From Microbulbifer hydrolyticus (GTDB taxonomy: Bacteria; Pseudomonadota; Gammaproteobacteria; Pseudomonadales; Cellvibrionaceae), in contig NZ_CP047491.1 in NCBI RefSeq assembly GCF_009931115.1, positions 2,803,501 to 2,867,500 on the forward strand: a DNA stretch of 64,000 nucleotides. The letters are read 5' to 3'. Positions 44,091 to 52,805 of this stretch are shown here, piece by piece. The number at the start of each line of letters is the position of its first letter. Position 1 is the first letter of the stretch. A model generated the notes under the pieces. It was not told where the DNA came from and did not search any database. It was given only the letters and a program-made list of their open reading frames with translations. The position numbers were made by a program, and so were the translations under genes.

Positions 44091-45146
44091 ATGAACAAAA
44101 CAGCCGAAATCAAAACCGCCATCATCGGCTACGGTTTCTCTGCCACCACTTTCCACCTGCCATTTATCCTGAGCCAGGAGCCCTTCCGCTTTACCGCGGT
44201 CAGCACCTCGAAGGGTGCGCAGGTTAAGGAGCAATATCCGCAGGTGGAGGTGTATGCAGAGGCGGAAGCGCTGTTGACCGAGAGTGACGCCGATCTGGTG
44301 ATCATTACCGCGCCCAACAATGTGCACTTTCCCCTGGCCAAGCTCGCCCTGCAGCAGGGCAAGCATGTGGTGCTGGAAAAGCCGTTTGTTACCCGCGTCG
44401 AGCAGGGGGAAGAGTTGATCACGCTGGCGGAAAAGCAGGGCCTGGTATTGAGCGTTTACCACAATCGCCGCTGGGACGGTGACTTTCTCACGGTGCAAAA
44501 GCTCATTGCCGATGGCCGCCTGGGCCCGGTGCGCTATTTTGAGAGCCACTTCGACCGCTTCCGCCCCGAGGTACGCAAGCGCTGGCGCGAGTCTGCGGTG
44601 GAGGGCGGCGGTATCCTGTTCGACCTGGCGCCGCACCTGCTCGACCAGGCACTGCAACTGTTTGGGCCACCCACCGCGATCACCGCCCGGGTACATACGC
44701 TGCGAACACAGGCAGAGGCCGATGACTTTTTCCATATCACCCTGCACTATCCCGAGCGGCTGGCGATACTGCGCAGCAGCCCGTTTTGCGCGGCACCCAA
44801 CCTGCGCTTCGAGGTACAGGGCGAGACGGGCAGCTATGTAAAACACGGGCTGGACCCGCAGGAAGAGCGCCTGAAGTCCGGCTTGCAACCGATCAACGAA
44901 GGCTGGGCACAGGAAAATGCTGAGCAATACGGCCACCTGTACACCGCTGACGGGGCGGCGGCACTCACCACCGAAACTGGCGGCTACCAGCACTACTACC
45001 AACAGCTGGCCAGCGCCATTCTGGATGGTGGCGAGGTGCCGGTAAGCGCCGAGCAGGCTCTGTGGAACATCCGCCTGATCCACCTGGCCCTGCAAAGCAG
45101 CGCCAGCGGCCAGACGGTTGCGCTGGCGGAACTCACAACAGACTAG
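44091..45146 (+). CDS. Gfo/Idh/MocA-family oxidoreductase
   Basis: The 351-residue product (start ATG 44091) has an N-terminal NAD(P) Rossmann fold (TAIIGYGFSATTFHLPFI), the conserved VVLEKPFVTRVEQGEEL with the EKP motif, and the C-terminal sheet domain with HFDRFRPEVRKRWRES and GGGILFDLAPHLLDQAL. This is the YdgJ/YhhX-like branch acting on sugars, inositols or related polyols. The substrate is unknown. Confidence 0.9.
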   Translation: MNKTAEIKTAIIGYGFSATTFHLPFILSQEPFRFTAVSTSKGAQVKEQYPQVEVYAEAEALLTESDADLVIITAPNNVHFPLAKLALQQGKHVVLEKPFVTRVEQGEELITLAEKQGLVLSVYHNRRWDGDFLTVQKLIADGRLGPVRYFESHFDRFRPEVRKRWRESAVEGGGILFDLAPHLLDQALQLFGPPTAITARVHTLRTQAEADDFFHITLHYPERLAILRSSPFCAAPNLRFEVQGETGSYVKHGLDPQEERLKSGLQPINEGWAQENAEQYGHLYTADGAAALTTETGGYQHYYQQLASAILDGGEVPVSAEQALWNIRLIHLALQSSASGQTVALAELTTD

Positions 45147-45219
45147 TATTCCTATAAGGACCGGAACCCCATGGGTAACGCCAGAGGGGCGGGAAAGTCT
45201 TGAACAGGATAACTGGCTG

Positions 45220-45846
45220 ATGCAACAAATAGCGCGATGTCTTCTGGCACTCCTCTTGGCAACACTGGCGGGATATACGATGGCAACGGAAGAACCGGCG
45301 TATACGGTGACAGAACAGGAAGAACCTTTTGAACTGCGCACCTACCAGCCCAGGATCGTGGCCGAGGTGATGGTGAGCGGCTCGATGGATGAGGCGTCGG
45401 GTCGGGGCTTTCGCCTGCTGGCGGACTTCATCTTCGGTAACAACACCGCCCGCAGTGGCGGCAGTCAGAAGATCGAGATGACAGCTCCGGTGGGTATGGA
45501 GCCGAGTTCGGAAAAAATCAGTATGACGGCCCCGGTGAGCATGCAGGAGAGTGAGGGCCGCTGGCGGGTTTCTTTCGTTATGCCCAGCAGCTTCACCCTG
45601 GAAACCCTGCCGCGCCCGAATAATCCGGCGGTGACGATCCGCCAGATTCCCGAATCCCGCTACGCGGTCATCCGCTTCTCCGGGCTGGCCGGCGCAAAAA
45701 AAGTCGCGCAGAAGACCGCGGACCTGCAAGCATGGCTGGCGCAAAAAGACCTGAAGCCAAAAGGCGCACCGGAGCTGGCGCGCTACAACCCACCCTGGAC
45801 CCTGCCCTTCTTGCGCAGGAACGAGGTTATGGTGGAGGTTCAGTAA
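45220..45846 (+). CDS. SOUL-family haem-binding-like protein, exported
   Basis: The 208-residue product (start 45220, MQQIARCLLALLLATLAG) has a signal peptide cleaved around residue 20-25. The mature part fits the SOUL domain: YTVTEQEEPFELRTYQPRIVAEV, KIEMTAPVGMEP and WRVSFVMPSSFTLETLPRPN. Haem binding is known for some members only. Its 3' end overlaps the convergent pilU by 7 bp. Confidence 0.88.
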   Translation: MQQIARCLLALLLATLAGYTMATEEPAYTVTEQEEPFELRTYQPRIVAEVMVSGSMDEASGRGFRLLADFIFGNNTARSGGSQKIEMTAPVGMEPSSEKISMTAPVSMQESEGRWRVSFVMPSSFTLETLPRPNNPAVTIRQIPESRYAVIRFSGLAGAKKVAQKTADLQAWLAQKDLKPKGAPELARYNPPWTLPFLRRNEVMVEVQ

Positions 45847-47024
45847 ACCAGCGATTCTTCCTCTTCGTCTTCCAGTGCTTCCAGCGACAGCCCGAGCCCC
45901 CTGCCGGCTTTGGTCTTTTCGCTTTCATCTTCTGCCTCCGCTGCGGCAACCTTCGGCTTCTTGCCCTCTTCGTACATTTTGATACGCAGGCGCAGGTTAT
46001 TCGCGGAATCCGCATTCTTGATCGCTTCTTCGTGGCTGATGCGGCCTTCCACGTAGAGTTTGAACAGGGCGCCGTCAAACGTCTGCATGCCGAGGTTTTC
46101 CGACTTTTCCATCATTTCCTTGATGTTGTGGAACTCGCCCTTGAGGATCAGCTCGTTGATGGTCTGTGTACCCAGCAGGATTTCCACCGCGGCACAGCGC
46201 TTGCCATCCACGGTGGGCACCAGGCGCTGCGACACGAACGCGCGGATGTTCTGTGACAGCGACATCAGCAACTGCGGCCGACGCTCCTCCGGAAAGAAGT
46301 TCACAATCCGGTCGAGAGCCTGGTTGGCATTGTTGGCGTGCAGGGTGGAGATCGCCAGATGGCCGGTTTCGGCGAAGGCGATGGCGTGCTCCATGGTCTC
46401 ACGGTCGCGGATCTCGCCGATCAGGATTACGTCCGGCGCCTGACGCAGGGTGTTCTTAAGTGCGGCATGGAAGCTGCGGGTGTCCACCCCCACTTCCCGC
46501 TGGTTGATCACGCTCTTCTTGTGTTTGTGGACGTACTCCACCGGGTCCTCGATGGTGATAATGTGACCACCGCTGTTGGTGTTGCGATGGTCAATCAGTG
46601 CCGCCAGCGAGGTGGACTTGCCGGAGCCCGTACCGCCGACAAACAGCACCAGGCCGCGCTTGGCCATCACCACATCCTTGAGGATGGGCGGCAGCTTCAG
46701 GTCGTCAAATTTGGGGATCTCGGTGACGATATTTCGTGCAACGATCGAGACCTGGTTGCGCTGCCAGAAGATGTTGATCCGGAAACGCCCTACGTTGGGG
46801 ATGGTCATCGCCAGGTTCATTTCCAGCTCGCGCTTGAACTCCTCCCGCTGCTCCTCGTCCATGATCTCCATGGCGATCTTCTCGATCTGGCCGGCACCGA
46901 GCGGCTCTTTGCTGAGGGGCTTCAGCACCCCCTGGAATTTGGCGCAGGGCGGCGCACCGGTACTGAGGTAGAGGTCAGAGCCATCATTTTTGGCGAGCAC
47001 ACGGAGGTAGCCGGTAAAATCCAT
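45840..47024 (-). CDS. pilU: twitching-motility ATPase PilU
   Basis: PilU helps PilT in retracting type IV pili. The 394-residue product (start 47024, MDFTGYLRVLAKNDGSDLYL) has Walker A GGTGSGKST (130-138), the Asp box ITIEDPVE, Walker B VILIGEIRD and the His box HLAISTLHANNA. The acidic C-terminal extension (ALEDEEEESLVY) and ~390-residue length favour PilU over PilT. pilT is not in the window. A longer start at 47063 is possible. Confidence 0.93.
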   Translation of the reverse strand: MDFTGYLRVLAKNDGSDLYLSTGAPPCAKFQGVLKPLSKEPLGAGQIEKIAMEIMDEEQREEFKRELEMNLAMTIPNVGRFRINIFWQRNQVSIVARNIVTEIPKFDDLKLPPILKDVVMAKRGLVLFVGGTGSGKSTSLAALIDHRNTNSGGHIITIEDPVEYVHKHKKSVINQREVGVDTRSFHAALKNTLRQAPDVILIGEIRDRETMEHAIAFAETGHLAISTLHANNANQALDRIVNFFPEERRPQLLMSLSQNIRAFVSQRLVPTVDGKRCAAVEILLGTQTINELILKGEFHNIKEMMEKSENLGMQTFDGALFKLYVEGRISHEEAIKNADSANNLRLRIKMYEEGKKPKVAAAEAEDESEKTKAGRGLGLSLEALEDEEEESLVY

Positions 47025-47063
47025 CGATACAGTTCCTGTTGGCGCGAAAATCATCGGCCGCAA

Positions 47064-47197
47064 AGCTTATCGAAAACCGTGACATGCATCAAAGAAAAAA
47101 CCGCAGGATGCGCCAGGAAGGAAGTAGCAGGGAGAAGAGACTAACTTAACGTCACAGGGCAGCGCCACGATTCAGCGCCAATTGAGCTTGAGCGGGC
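47064..47197. other. pilU upstream region
   Basis: No gene was recognised here; it should contain the pilU promoter. Confidence 0.3.
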
Positions 47198-47299
47198 ACG
47201 AAAGGCGTCACCATTTCCCAAATGACGGATTACTACTGGAAAACCCGCTACTGGCGCGCGCGCCGGCTGGACCTCGATAAAGACAATCACGCCACCTAG
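47198..47299 (+). pseudogene. displaced C-terminus of an NlpC/P60 gene
   Basis: The frame TKGVTISQMTDYYWKTRYW, then RARRLDLDKDNHAT and a stop, matches the last ~30 residues of the NlpC/P60 protein at 37458-38021 (SKGVTISDLSDYYWKSRYWR). The catalytic part is absent, so it is a remnant. Confidence 0.8.
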
Positions 47300-47635
47300 A
47301 CGACACTTGTCGCCACACAAATTAACCGCAGACCAGCTCCCCTCACTTTCTCCTTCCAATACGCGCCATAATACTCACTAATGCGTGAGTGTATGTTGTA
47401 TTGCGACAGCGATTCCCTTAACTTCGTTTGGACCGGGTCGATAGAAATTGCACTCCCACCCTTTTGTTGTCGATGGGACGAACGATTCGGGAACGTTGTG
47501 TCCGGGGAGTTAACACCCCACCCGAAACACGCGGCAGTTTGTGCTTCGGGTTTAGTGCCACGCTCCCTCTCTTCGTACAACCCTCTGCTCCGGAAGTCTC
47601 TGGCGGACGGAGTTCATAAACCAAGAGGTCAAACA
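47300..47635 (+). promoter_or_regulatory. upstream region of the secreted esterase
   Basis: This 336-base stretch holds a perfect dyad, ACTCAC-TAATGC-GTGAGT (47373-47390), and an AAGAGGT ribosome site at its end. An open frame runs through it in phase with the esterase but begins without ribosome site and carries no recognisable sequence. Confidence 0.4.
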
Positions 47636-48562
47636 ATGAATAAGAATGCCTCAGTATTCAAAATAGCGATCCTGCTTAGTTGTATGTTGCCTGCTTTCAG
47701 TGCCCTCGCTGCGCCACCTGGTGGTGGCGGTGGTGGTCCCTGTACGATCGAAGCCGGTGCCGATTGTCAGTTCACGATTTTTGTGGACGGGCGTGATAGA
47801 GAATATTTACTGCACATCCCCGACGGCTACGACGGCAGCCCCATTGCATTGGTCGTAGATGTGCACGGCTACACCCAAACACCGGAATGGCAACGCGACA
47901 ACTCCGGTATGAACGAGTTGAGCGATGTCGAAACCTTTGCTGTTGCCTGGCCGCGGGGCGGGCCTATTTCCAAGCCCAAATTTTTCGACAAGGGTTTCAA
48001 TGGTTCGGCCGAATGGGTAGATCCAGGCTGCTGTGCCACACCGGTGCGAGAAAATTGGGACGATGTTGCGCTGATGGCTGCGGTGAAATATGACGTGGCC
48101 TCGAAGATCAACGTCGACAAGTTTTACTTTACCGGCCTCTCCAACGGTTCCTACATGGGACACCGCTTGCTGTGTGAAGCGCCAGGAGAGTTTGATGCCT
48201 ATGCAACCACTTCCGCCGCCCTGTCAGACTCGTGGGATGACTGCAATCCATCCGATACGCGCCCGGTCTTGTACTTACACGGCAGAAATGACACTACCCA
48301 GCCCATAGAAGGAGACACGGTTGCCGGTGAGGCCATGCTCAGCACTGCCGATACCATGGCGATCTACGCCTCAAGAAATATCTGTAGTGGCTATCCCAAT
48401 GATTACGAAGTTACCTTCTCGGCGGGAACCAGCTGGTGCCGCGAATACAATGGCTGCAATAAGTCTGTTGCCTACTGTGAACTGGATGCACCGCACATCA
48501 CTTACGGTGCGTCGCAGCTGGATACAGCGGAAGTGTTCTGGGACTTCTTCAGCCGCCACTAA
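47636..48562 (+). CDS. secreted PHB-depolymerase/feruloyl-esterase-like hydrolase
   Basis: The 308-residue product (start ATG 47636) has a signal peptide cleaved near ALAAPP and a Gly-rich stretch (PPGGGGGGP). The alpha/beta hydrolase domain shows VVDVHGYTQ (oxyanion), the nucleophile motif GLSNGSYM with Ser in G-x-S-x-G, LYLHGRNDTTQP with the Asp, and a C-terminal His. This is the LpqC/PHB depolymerase (COG3509) group, which cleaves esters in polymers. Eight or more Cys suggest disulfides. Confidence 0.88.
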   Translation: MNKNASVFKIAILLSCMLPAFSALAAPPGGGGGGPCTIEAGADCQFTIFVDGRDREYLLHIPDGYDGSPIALVVDVHGYTQTPEWQRDNSGMNELSDVETFAVAWPRGGPISKPKFFDKGFNGSAEWVDPGCCATPVRENWDDVALMAAVKYDVASKINVDKFYFTGLSNGSYMGHRLLCEAPGEFDAYATTSAALSDSWDDCNPSDTRPVLYLHGRNDTTQPIEGDTVAGEAMLSTADTMAIYASRNICSGYPNDYEVTFSAGTSWCREYNGCNKSVAYCELDAPHITYGASQLDTAEVFWDFFSRH

Positions 48563-48572
48563 ATAGCCGGGC

Positions 48573-48617
48573 ATAAAAAAATGGGGCAGATCGTTTGCAA
48601 ATCTGCCCCATTTTTTA
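48573..48617. terminator. terminator behind the esterase gene
   Basis: AAAATGGGGCAGAT and ATCTGCCCCATTTT form a long stem with loop CGTTTGCAA and are flanked by A and T runs. It can serve both directions. Confidence 0.92.
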
Positions 48618-48718
48618 CTGATACTGTTATTTGGCAACCGGAAAATCGCTCAATACTACGACGTACTTTCCGAATGGTTTACACCGTTACCACTAGACGA
48701 GCGGCACCAATTCAAAAA

Positions 48719-49408
48719 TCATTGGCCCCTACGCTGCTTGCAAATAGAAACGAAGCCCGCAGCCATAAATGTCGCCATGCGTTCTTTGACGGCAACAAAG
48801 TCATCTGACTTACACAGCCCGCCCGACAACTTATCGATACGACCAGTCCGCGCCAGAGTCAGCATCAGGGCGCCAGTGACAAAGTGGTATCCCCAGAATA
48901 TATCTTCCTCGGAGCAATCCGGCAGTGCCTTTTTCAGGATGCTAATTAAACGTAGTACCACAGGGTCGAAATGTCGGTCCATGGTTTCCGCACCCCACTC
49001 CGGGGTATTCGCCACTTGCGCGCCGAGCGCGGCATAGTTTCGCCAGCCTTCGCCGCCCTCGATATAGAGATCCAGGTCCGTATCCAGAAACGCGCGCAGC
49101 GCGCCCTCGGCGGTCGGTTTACCGGCGCAGGCCTGTTCGTATTCTTCCAGCATCCGCATACGCCGCTCACTGGTCACTACCGCGCGACGAGAAAACACCG
49201 CATCAAACAGATTCTTTTTGTCGTCAAAATAATAATTGAGCAGCGTGTGGTGCACTCCCACATGTTTCGCGACATCTTTCAGCGTTACGCCGTAAAAGCC
49301 ATGCATGGCAAACAGATATTCTGCCGCGTCAAGGATTTGCTCCATCATTTCAGCCCGCTGCTGAGCCTTGACACTGCGCTTTCGCGGAGAGGACACTTTT
49401 TCTGACAC
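48719..49408 (-). CDS. TetR-family regulator
   Basis: The 229-residue product has the TetR helix-turn-helix at about 27-75 (ILDAAEYLFAMHGFYGVTLKDVAKHVGVHHTLLNYYFDDKKNLF), and a helical ligand domain after it. It lies 56 bp after the acyl-CoA synthetase gene on the same strand, at the end of a catabolic gene block whose promoters share a 20-bp palindromic site, which makes it the best local candidate for their regulator. Confidence 0.9.
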   Translation of the reverse strand: MSEKVSSPRKRSVKAQQRAEMMEQILDAAEYLFAMHGFYGVTLKDVAKHVGVHHTLLNYYFDDKKNLFDAVFSRRAVVTSERRMRMLEEYEQACAGKPTAEGALRAFLDTDLDLYIEGGEGWRNYAALGAQVANTPEWGAETMDRHFDPVVLRLISILKKALPDCSEEDIFWGYHFVTGALMLTLARTGRIDKLSGGLCKSDDFVAVKERMATFMAAGFVSICKQRRGQ

Positions 49409-49464
49409 GCTTACCCCTTCTGACTTAACTAAGATCTAGCACTTATAGTACATAATTTACACGA

Positions 49465-51060
49465 TTAGATCGCGCCGTAATCCTGCCGCAGGCGAACTTT
49501 GTCAATTTTCCCAGTGGATGCAAGCGGCATCTTCGGCAACCGCACAATGGCATCCGGAATCCACCAGGGTGCAACACGCCCGTGCAAGGGTTCGAGGAGC
49601 TCCTCATCGGTGACATCCTGCTTCTCACGCAATTCCACCAATAAGATCGGGCGCTCGCCCCATTTGGCATCAGGCCGGCCAATCACTGCCGCCCATGATA
49701 CCTGCTGCAGCGCCCCGACAAGTGCTTCAATTTCCGACGGATTGATCCATTCGCCGCCAGATTTGATCAGATCCTTAGAGCGGCCGGAAATGGTCAGATA
49801 GCCCTGACTGTCAATGCGCGCAAGGTCACCAGTATCAAACCAACCATCCGCATCGGTGGCGGATTCGCGGTGACCAAAATAGCGTTCGACAACCGAGGCC
49901 CCACGCACCCGCAAGTGCCCTTCCACATTGCGCTGCTGCGGAAGCGCACGCCCCGCCCTGTCCGTGAGCAGCAGATCGATGCCGAGAGTCGGCCGGCCGG
50001 AGATGGACGGACTCCTGTCCGGCAGGCCGGGCGGCATACAAGTGCCGGTCGGGGATAATTCCGTCATACCCCAACTGGTCTGAACCGTAACCCCGAGCCG
50101 CTCTTCGATTCGCGCCATCAGAGCCGGCGGCATGGCCGCACCGCCCACCATAACCCGTTTCAGCGATGGCAATTGGCCGCCCGTGGCATCCAGGTAATCC
50201 GCAACCCCCACCCACACGGTGGGCACGCCCACGGCGAGCGTGACGCCTTGCGAGTTGATCAGGCGCGTCAGGCTCTCACCGTCGAGGTGGCGACCGGGCA
50301 ACACCAGGTTGGCGCCCACCGCCGGCACCGAGAACGGCAGTCCCCAGGCATTCGCATGGAACATCGGCACCACCGGCAACACCACGTCATTGGAGCTAAT
50401 CCCGAGTACGTCCATCTGCAGGACTCGCAACGTATGCAGGTAACTGGAGCGGTGTGTATAGCTCACGCCCTTGGGGGCGCCGGTGGTTCCCGAGGTAAAG
50501 CACAGGCCGCAAGGCGCCGTTTCCTCGAACTCGCCCCAGGGGACTGTAGTTTCCGCTTGCTGGAGCAATGGCTCCAGGTCGGCAATTGTTAGGCCTGCCG
50601 CTTTGGTCGTTTCAACCCCGACATTCCCATCGATCACCAGGATATGCGCGATGGATGGCAAGCGCTCCGCTACCTGCTGCGCCAACCCCATCAGGTCAGC
50701 ACTCACTATCAGTATCCGTGCGGCGGAGTGATCGAGCATCTCGGACAGCTGGCCCGGGGTAAGCCGCGGATTCAGGGTATGGCACACGGCGCCCATGCCC
50801 ATAATCCCGTACCAGGCCTCAACATGGCACTGGGTGTTCCAGGCCAGCGTCGCCACCCGGTCGCCCTTGTGTACCCCCAGGTCCGCCAACACCGACGACA
50901 CCGATTGCGCGCGCTCCAACAATTGCGCATAGCCGATACGTTTAACACCCGCCTGTTCCGCCGCAGTGATGACCGCTGCCTCGTGATGCCACTTGGCAGC
51001 GTGCAAAAGGATTTTGTCGAGCGTCAAGGCGTACGCCTGCATTGCACCGTCGTTACTCAT
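49465..51060 (-). CDS. fatty acyl-CoA synthetase (AMP-forming)
   Basis: The 531-residue enzyme activates a carboxylic acid with ATP and CoA. It shows the AMP-binding signature LCFTSGTTGAPKGVSYTH, WGMTELSPTGT, the hinge region WFDTGDLARIDSQGYLTISGR and KSGGEWINPSEIE, and the C-terminal Lys in STGKIDKVRL. It is closest in style to the medium-chain/AlkK-like group. The start at 51060 overlaps the stop of the esterase gene by ATGA, which argues for translational coupling; a longer frame exists upstream but is inside the esterase. Confidence 0.9.
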   Translation of the reverse strand: MSNDGAMQAYALTLDKILLHAAKWHHEAAVITAAEQAGVKRIGYAQLLERAQSVSSVLADLGVHKGDRVATLAWNTQCHVEAWYGIMGMGAVCHTLNPRLTPGQLSEMLDHSAARILIVSADLMGLAQQVAERLPSIAHILVIDGNVGVETTKAAGLTIADLEPLLQQAETTVPWGEFEETAPCGLCFTSGTTGAPKGVSYTHRSSYLHTLRVLQMDVLGISSNDVVLPVVPMFHANAWGLPFSVPAVGANLVLPGRHLDGESLTRLINSQGVTLAVGVPTVWVGVADYLDATGGQLPSLKRVMVGGAAMPPALMARIEERLGVTVQTSWGMTELSPTGTCMPPGLPDRSPSISGRPTLGIDLLLTDRAGRALPQQRNVEGHLRVRGASVVERYFGHRESATDADGWFDTGDLARIDSQGYLTISGRSKDLIKSGGEWINPSEIEALVGALQQVSWAAVIGRPDAKWGERPILLVELREKQDVTDEELLEPLHGRVAPWWIPDAIVRLPKMPLASTGKIDKVRLRQDYGAI

Positions 51061-52730
51061 GGGCAATCCTTCACCTCGCCCGGCAGCGGCGGTGCGATTA
51101 CCCCCACATTCCAATTCCATGCAATTTCTCCTCCAGCCCGCCGAAGGCACACGACCTTCTCATGCAGCTCGAATACGCCCGGCAACAGGTGTTTGTCCGC
51201 ACGCGCTGTCTCGGCAAAATGCATATAGGATTCGCCCGCAGCAAACGGCGGCCATTCGGGGTGCTTTTCCGCACGCGGAACACCCGAGCGGGCGAATGAA
51301 GACCAGTAACCGAGCATCGCCGCAGACATGCTGGAGTTCACCTCATCTTCTGGCACTTTTGGCCAGCGCGGCGGAGTGCGCTCGGCCGTGCCGAATATGT
51401 AGGGGATCTCCATTGCGTGAAAGCCGTGCAGGCCGCTGTCATCGGCAGAGGTATATGAGTGGTCGAAGTAATAGAGGTACGCCGGTACGTCGAGCGCAGA
51501 CTGCCTGGCAACGAGCCGCTCTGCGGTCCAGCCATACATCGCATCGCGGGTCGCCGCGAGCATGCTCTCTTCCATATTCGTAGCCGGGTAGTGCTGCAGA
51601 AACGTATCCGCAAGCTCACCGTAGCCCTTGCGAATGGAAGCCTCGTAGGCTTTTGCATCCGCCGGCGCCGGCGGCAGTAAAAAACGCAGTGAGCGGATTT
51701 CCCCACTGTTGAAGCCCGCGATCATGGGCACTGGCGCCTGCTCGCCACGATCAAAACTTTCCACCAGTTGCCGCGGCACGACCTTGCCGTCAACGGCAAC
51801 AAAGGGGAAATAACCCGTTTTGCTCGATGCGTTGATCAGCTCCGCCGCGTCCATCGCGCGCAGCGCGGCCATATCGTTGGCCTTGGCCCCTAGCTTGTCC
51901 ATCAGCCAACTGCCGACTTCTTCCATCGGAGGCTGCCCGTACACTTTTTCTTTCAGCGCCGGCGCCGTGACCATGTAGGCACTCTGGGCAATTGCGCGGT
52001 GGAACAGTTCGCGCGCAGCCGGTGCCACCATCAGGTACATCACGCTCAGCGCGCCCGCAGATTCCCCCGCGATGGTCACATTTTCCGGATTGCCGCCGAA
52101 CGCGGAAATATTGCGCTGAACCCACTGCAGTGCGGCAATCTGGTCGAGCAATCCGTAATTGCCCGAGACTCCCTCCGGAGATTCGGCGCTCAGCGCTGCG
52201 TGGGCAAAATAGCCCAGCATGCCCAGGCGGTAATTGATGGAAACCACCACCAGACCACTCTGTGCCAGCGCGGCACCGTCGTACATGGGCACGCGACTCG
52301 AGCCGCTGGTCAGCGCGCCGCCGTGAATCCATACAAACACCGGTGCATTGCGCGCATCCTCTGGCGCCCACACATTGAGCGTCAGGCAGTCTTCGCTCAT
52401 GGCCGGATATTTTTCTGCGTAAATACTGGCAGAGCGAGGTTCTGGCTGCAGACAGGCGGGACCAAAATCGATAGCGTCGCGCGCGCCTTCCCACGCAGTC
52501 TGAGGGGCCGGCGGCTGCCAGCGCCGCTCACCCACGGGTGGCAGTGCATAAGGGATACCGCGAAAGACGGCCAGGCCATCTTCTTTAACACCGTGCAATT
52601 TTCCAGACGCAGTCGTCACCTCCGGTCCACTAATTGTTTCCGCTATAGCAACCGAGGTAGACAACAAGGATGCCGCCACGATACAGAGCAGCGCGCGAAT
52701 ACAGTCCAGATATCGACTCTTTGAAAACAC
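51057..52730 (-). CDS. exported type-B carboxylesterase 1
   Basis: The product (557 residues from a GTG at 52730, with GGGAGGGG before it; an ATG at 52796 is alternative) has a signal peptide ending near SVAIAE. It shows the type-B carboxylesterase motifs FRGIPYALPPVGERRW, EDCLTLNVWAP, VWIHGGALTSGS (oxyanion) and the nucleophile elbow GESAGALSV. It probably hydrolyses an ester outside the cytoplasm, releasing an acid for the coupled acyl-CoA synthetase. A paralogue lies at 55249-56919. Confidence 0.9.
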   Translation of the reverse strand: MFSKSRYLDCIRALLCIVAASLLSTSVAIAETISGPEVTTASGKLHGVKEDGLAVFRGIPYALPPVGERRWQPPAPQTAWEGARDAIDFGPACLQPEPRSASIYAEKYPAMSEDCLTLNVWAPEDARNAPVFVWIHGGALTSGSSRVPMYDGAALAQSGLVVVSINYRLGMLGYFAHAALSAESPEGVSGNYGLLDQIAALQWVQRNISAFGGNPENVTIAGESAGALSVMYLMVAPAARELFHRAIAQSAYMVTAPALKEKVYGQPPMEEVGSWLMDKLGAKANDMAALRAMDAAELINASSKTGYFPFVAVDGKVVPRQLVESFDRGEQAPVPMIAGFNSGEIRSLRFLLPPAPADAKAYEASIRKGYGELADTFLQHYPATNMEESMLAATRDAMYGWTAERLVARQSALDVPAYLYYFDHSYTSADDSGLHGFHAMEIPYIFGTAERTPPRWPKVPEDEVNSSMSAAMLGYWSSFARSGVPRAEKHPEWPPFAAGESYMHFAETARADKHLLPGVFELHEKVVCLRRAGGEIAWNWNVGVIAPPLPGEVKDCP

Positions 52731-52748
52731 CGTAACCCCTCCCAGAAT

Positions 52749-52786
52749 AAAAAGCCCCGGTTCCGCAATTTCTTTATGGAACCGGG
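52749..52786 (-). terminator. terminator after the TonB receptor gene
   Basis: CCCGGTTCC (52756-52764) and GGAACCGGG (52778-52786) form a 9-bp stem; read on the minus strand it is followed by GCTTTTTATT. It lies between the receptor and esterase 1, so read-through into the esterase would be partial. Confidence 0.85.
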
Positions 52787-52805
52787 TAACGATCAAGCGC
52801 GATGA

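Noticed and set aside
47381..47635. N-terminal extension of the secreted esterase
   Set aside because: The in-frame upstream part would bury the signal peptide; ATG 47636 has a ribosome site and starts directly before the signal sequence.
48573..48617. Member of the GGGTCAGA repeat family (contains GGGGCAGAT)
   Set aside because: It is a perfect hairpin with T run directly behind a gene, so a terminator explains it.
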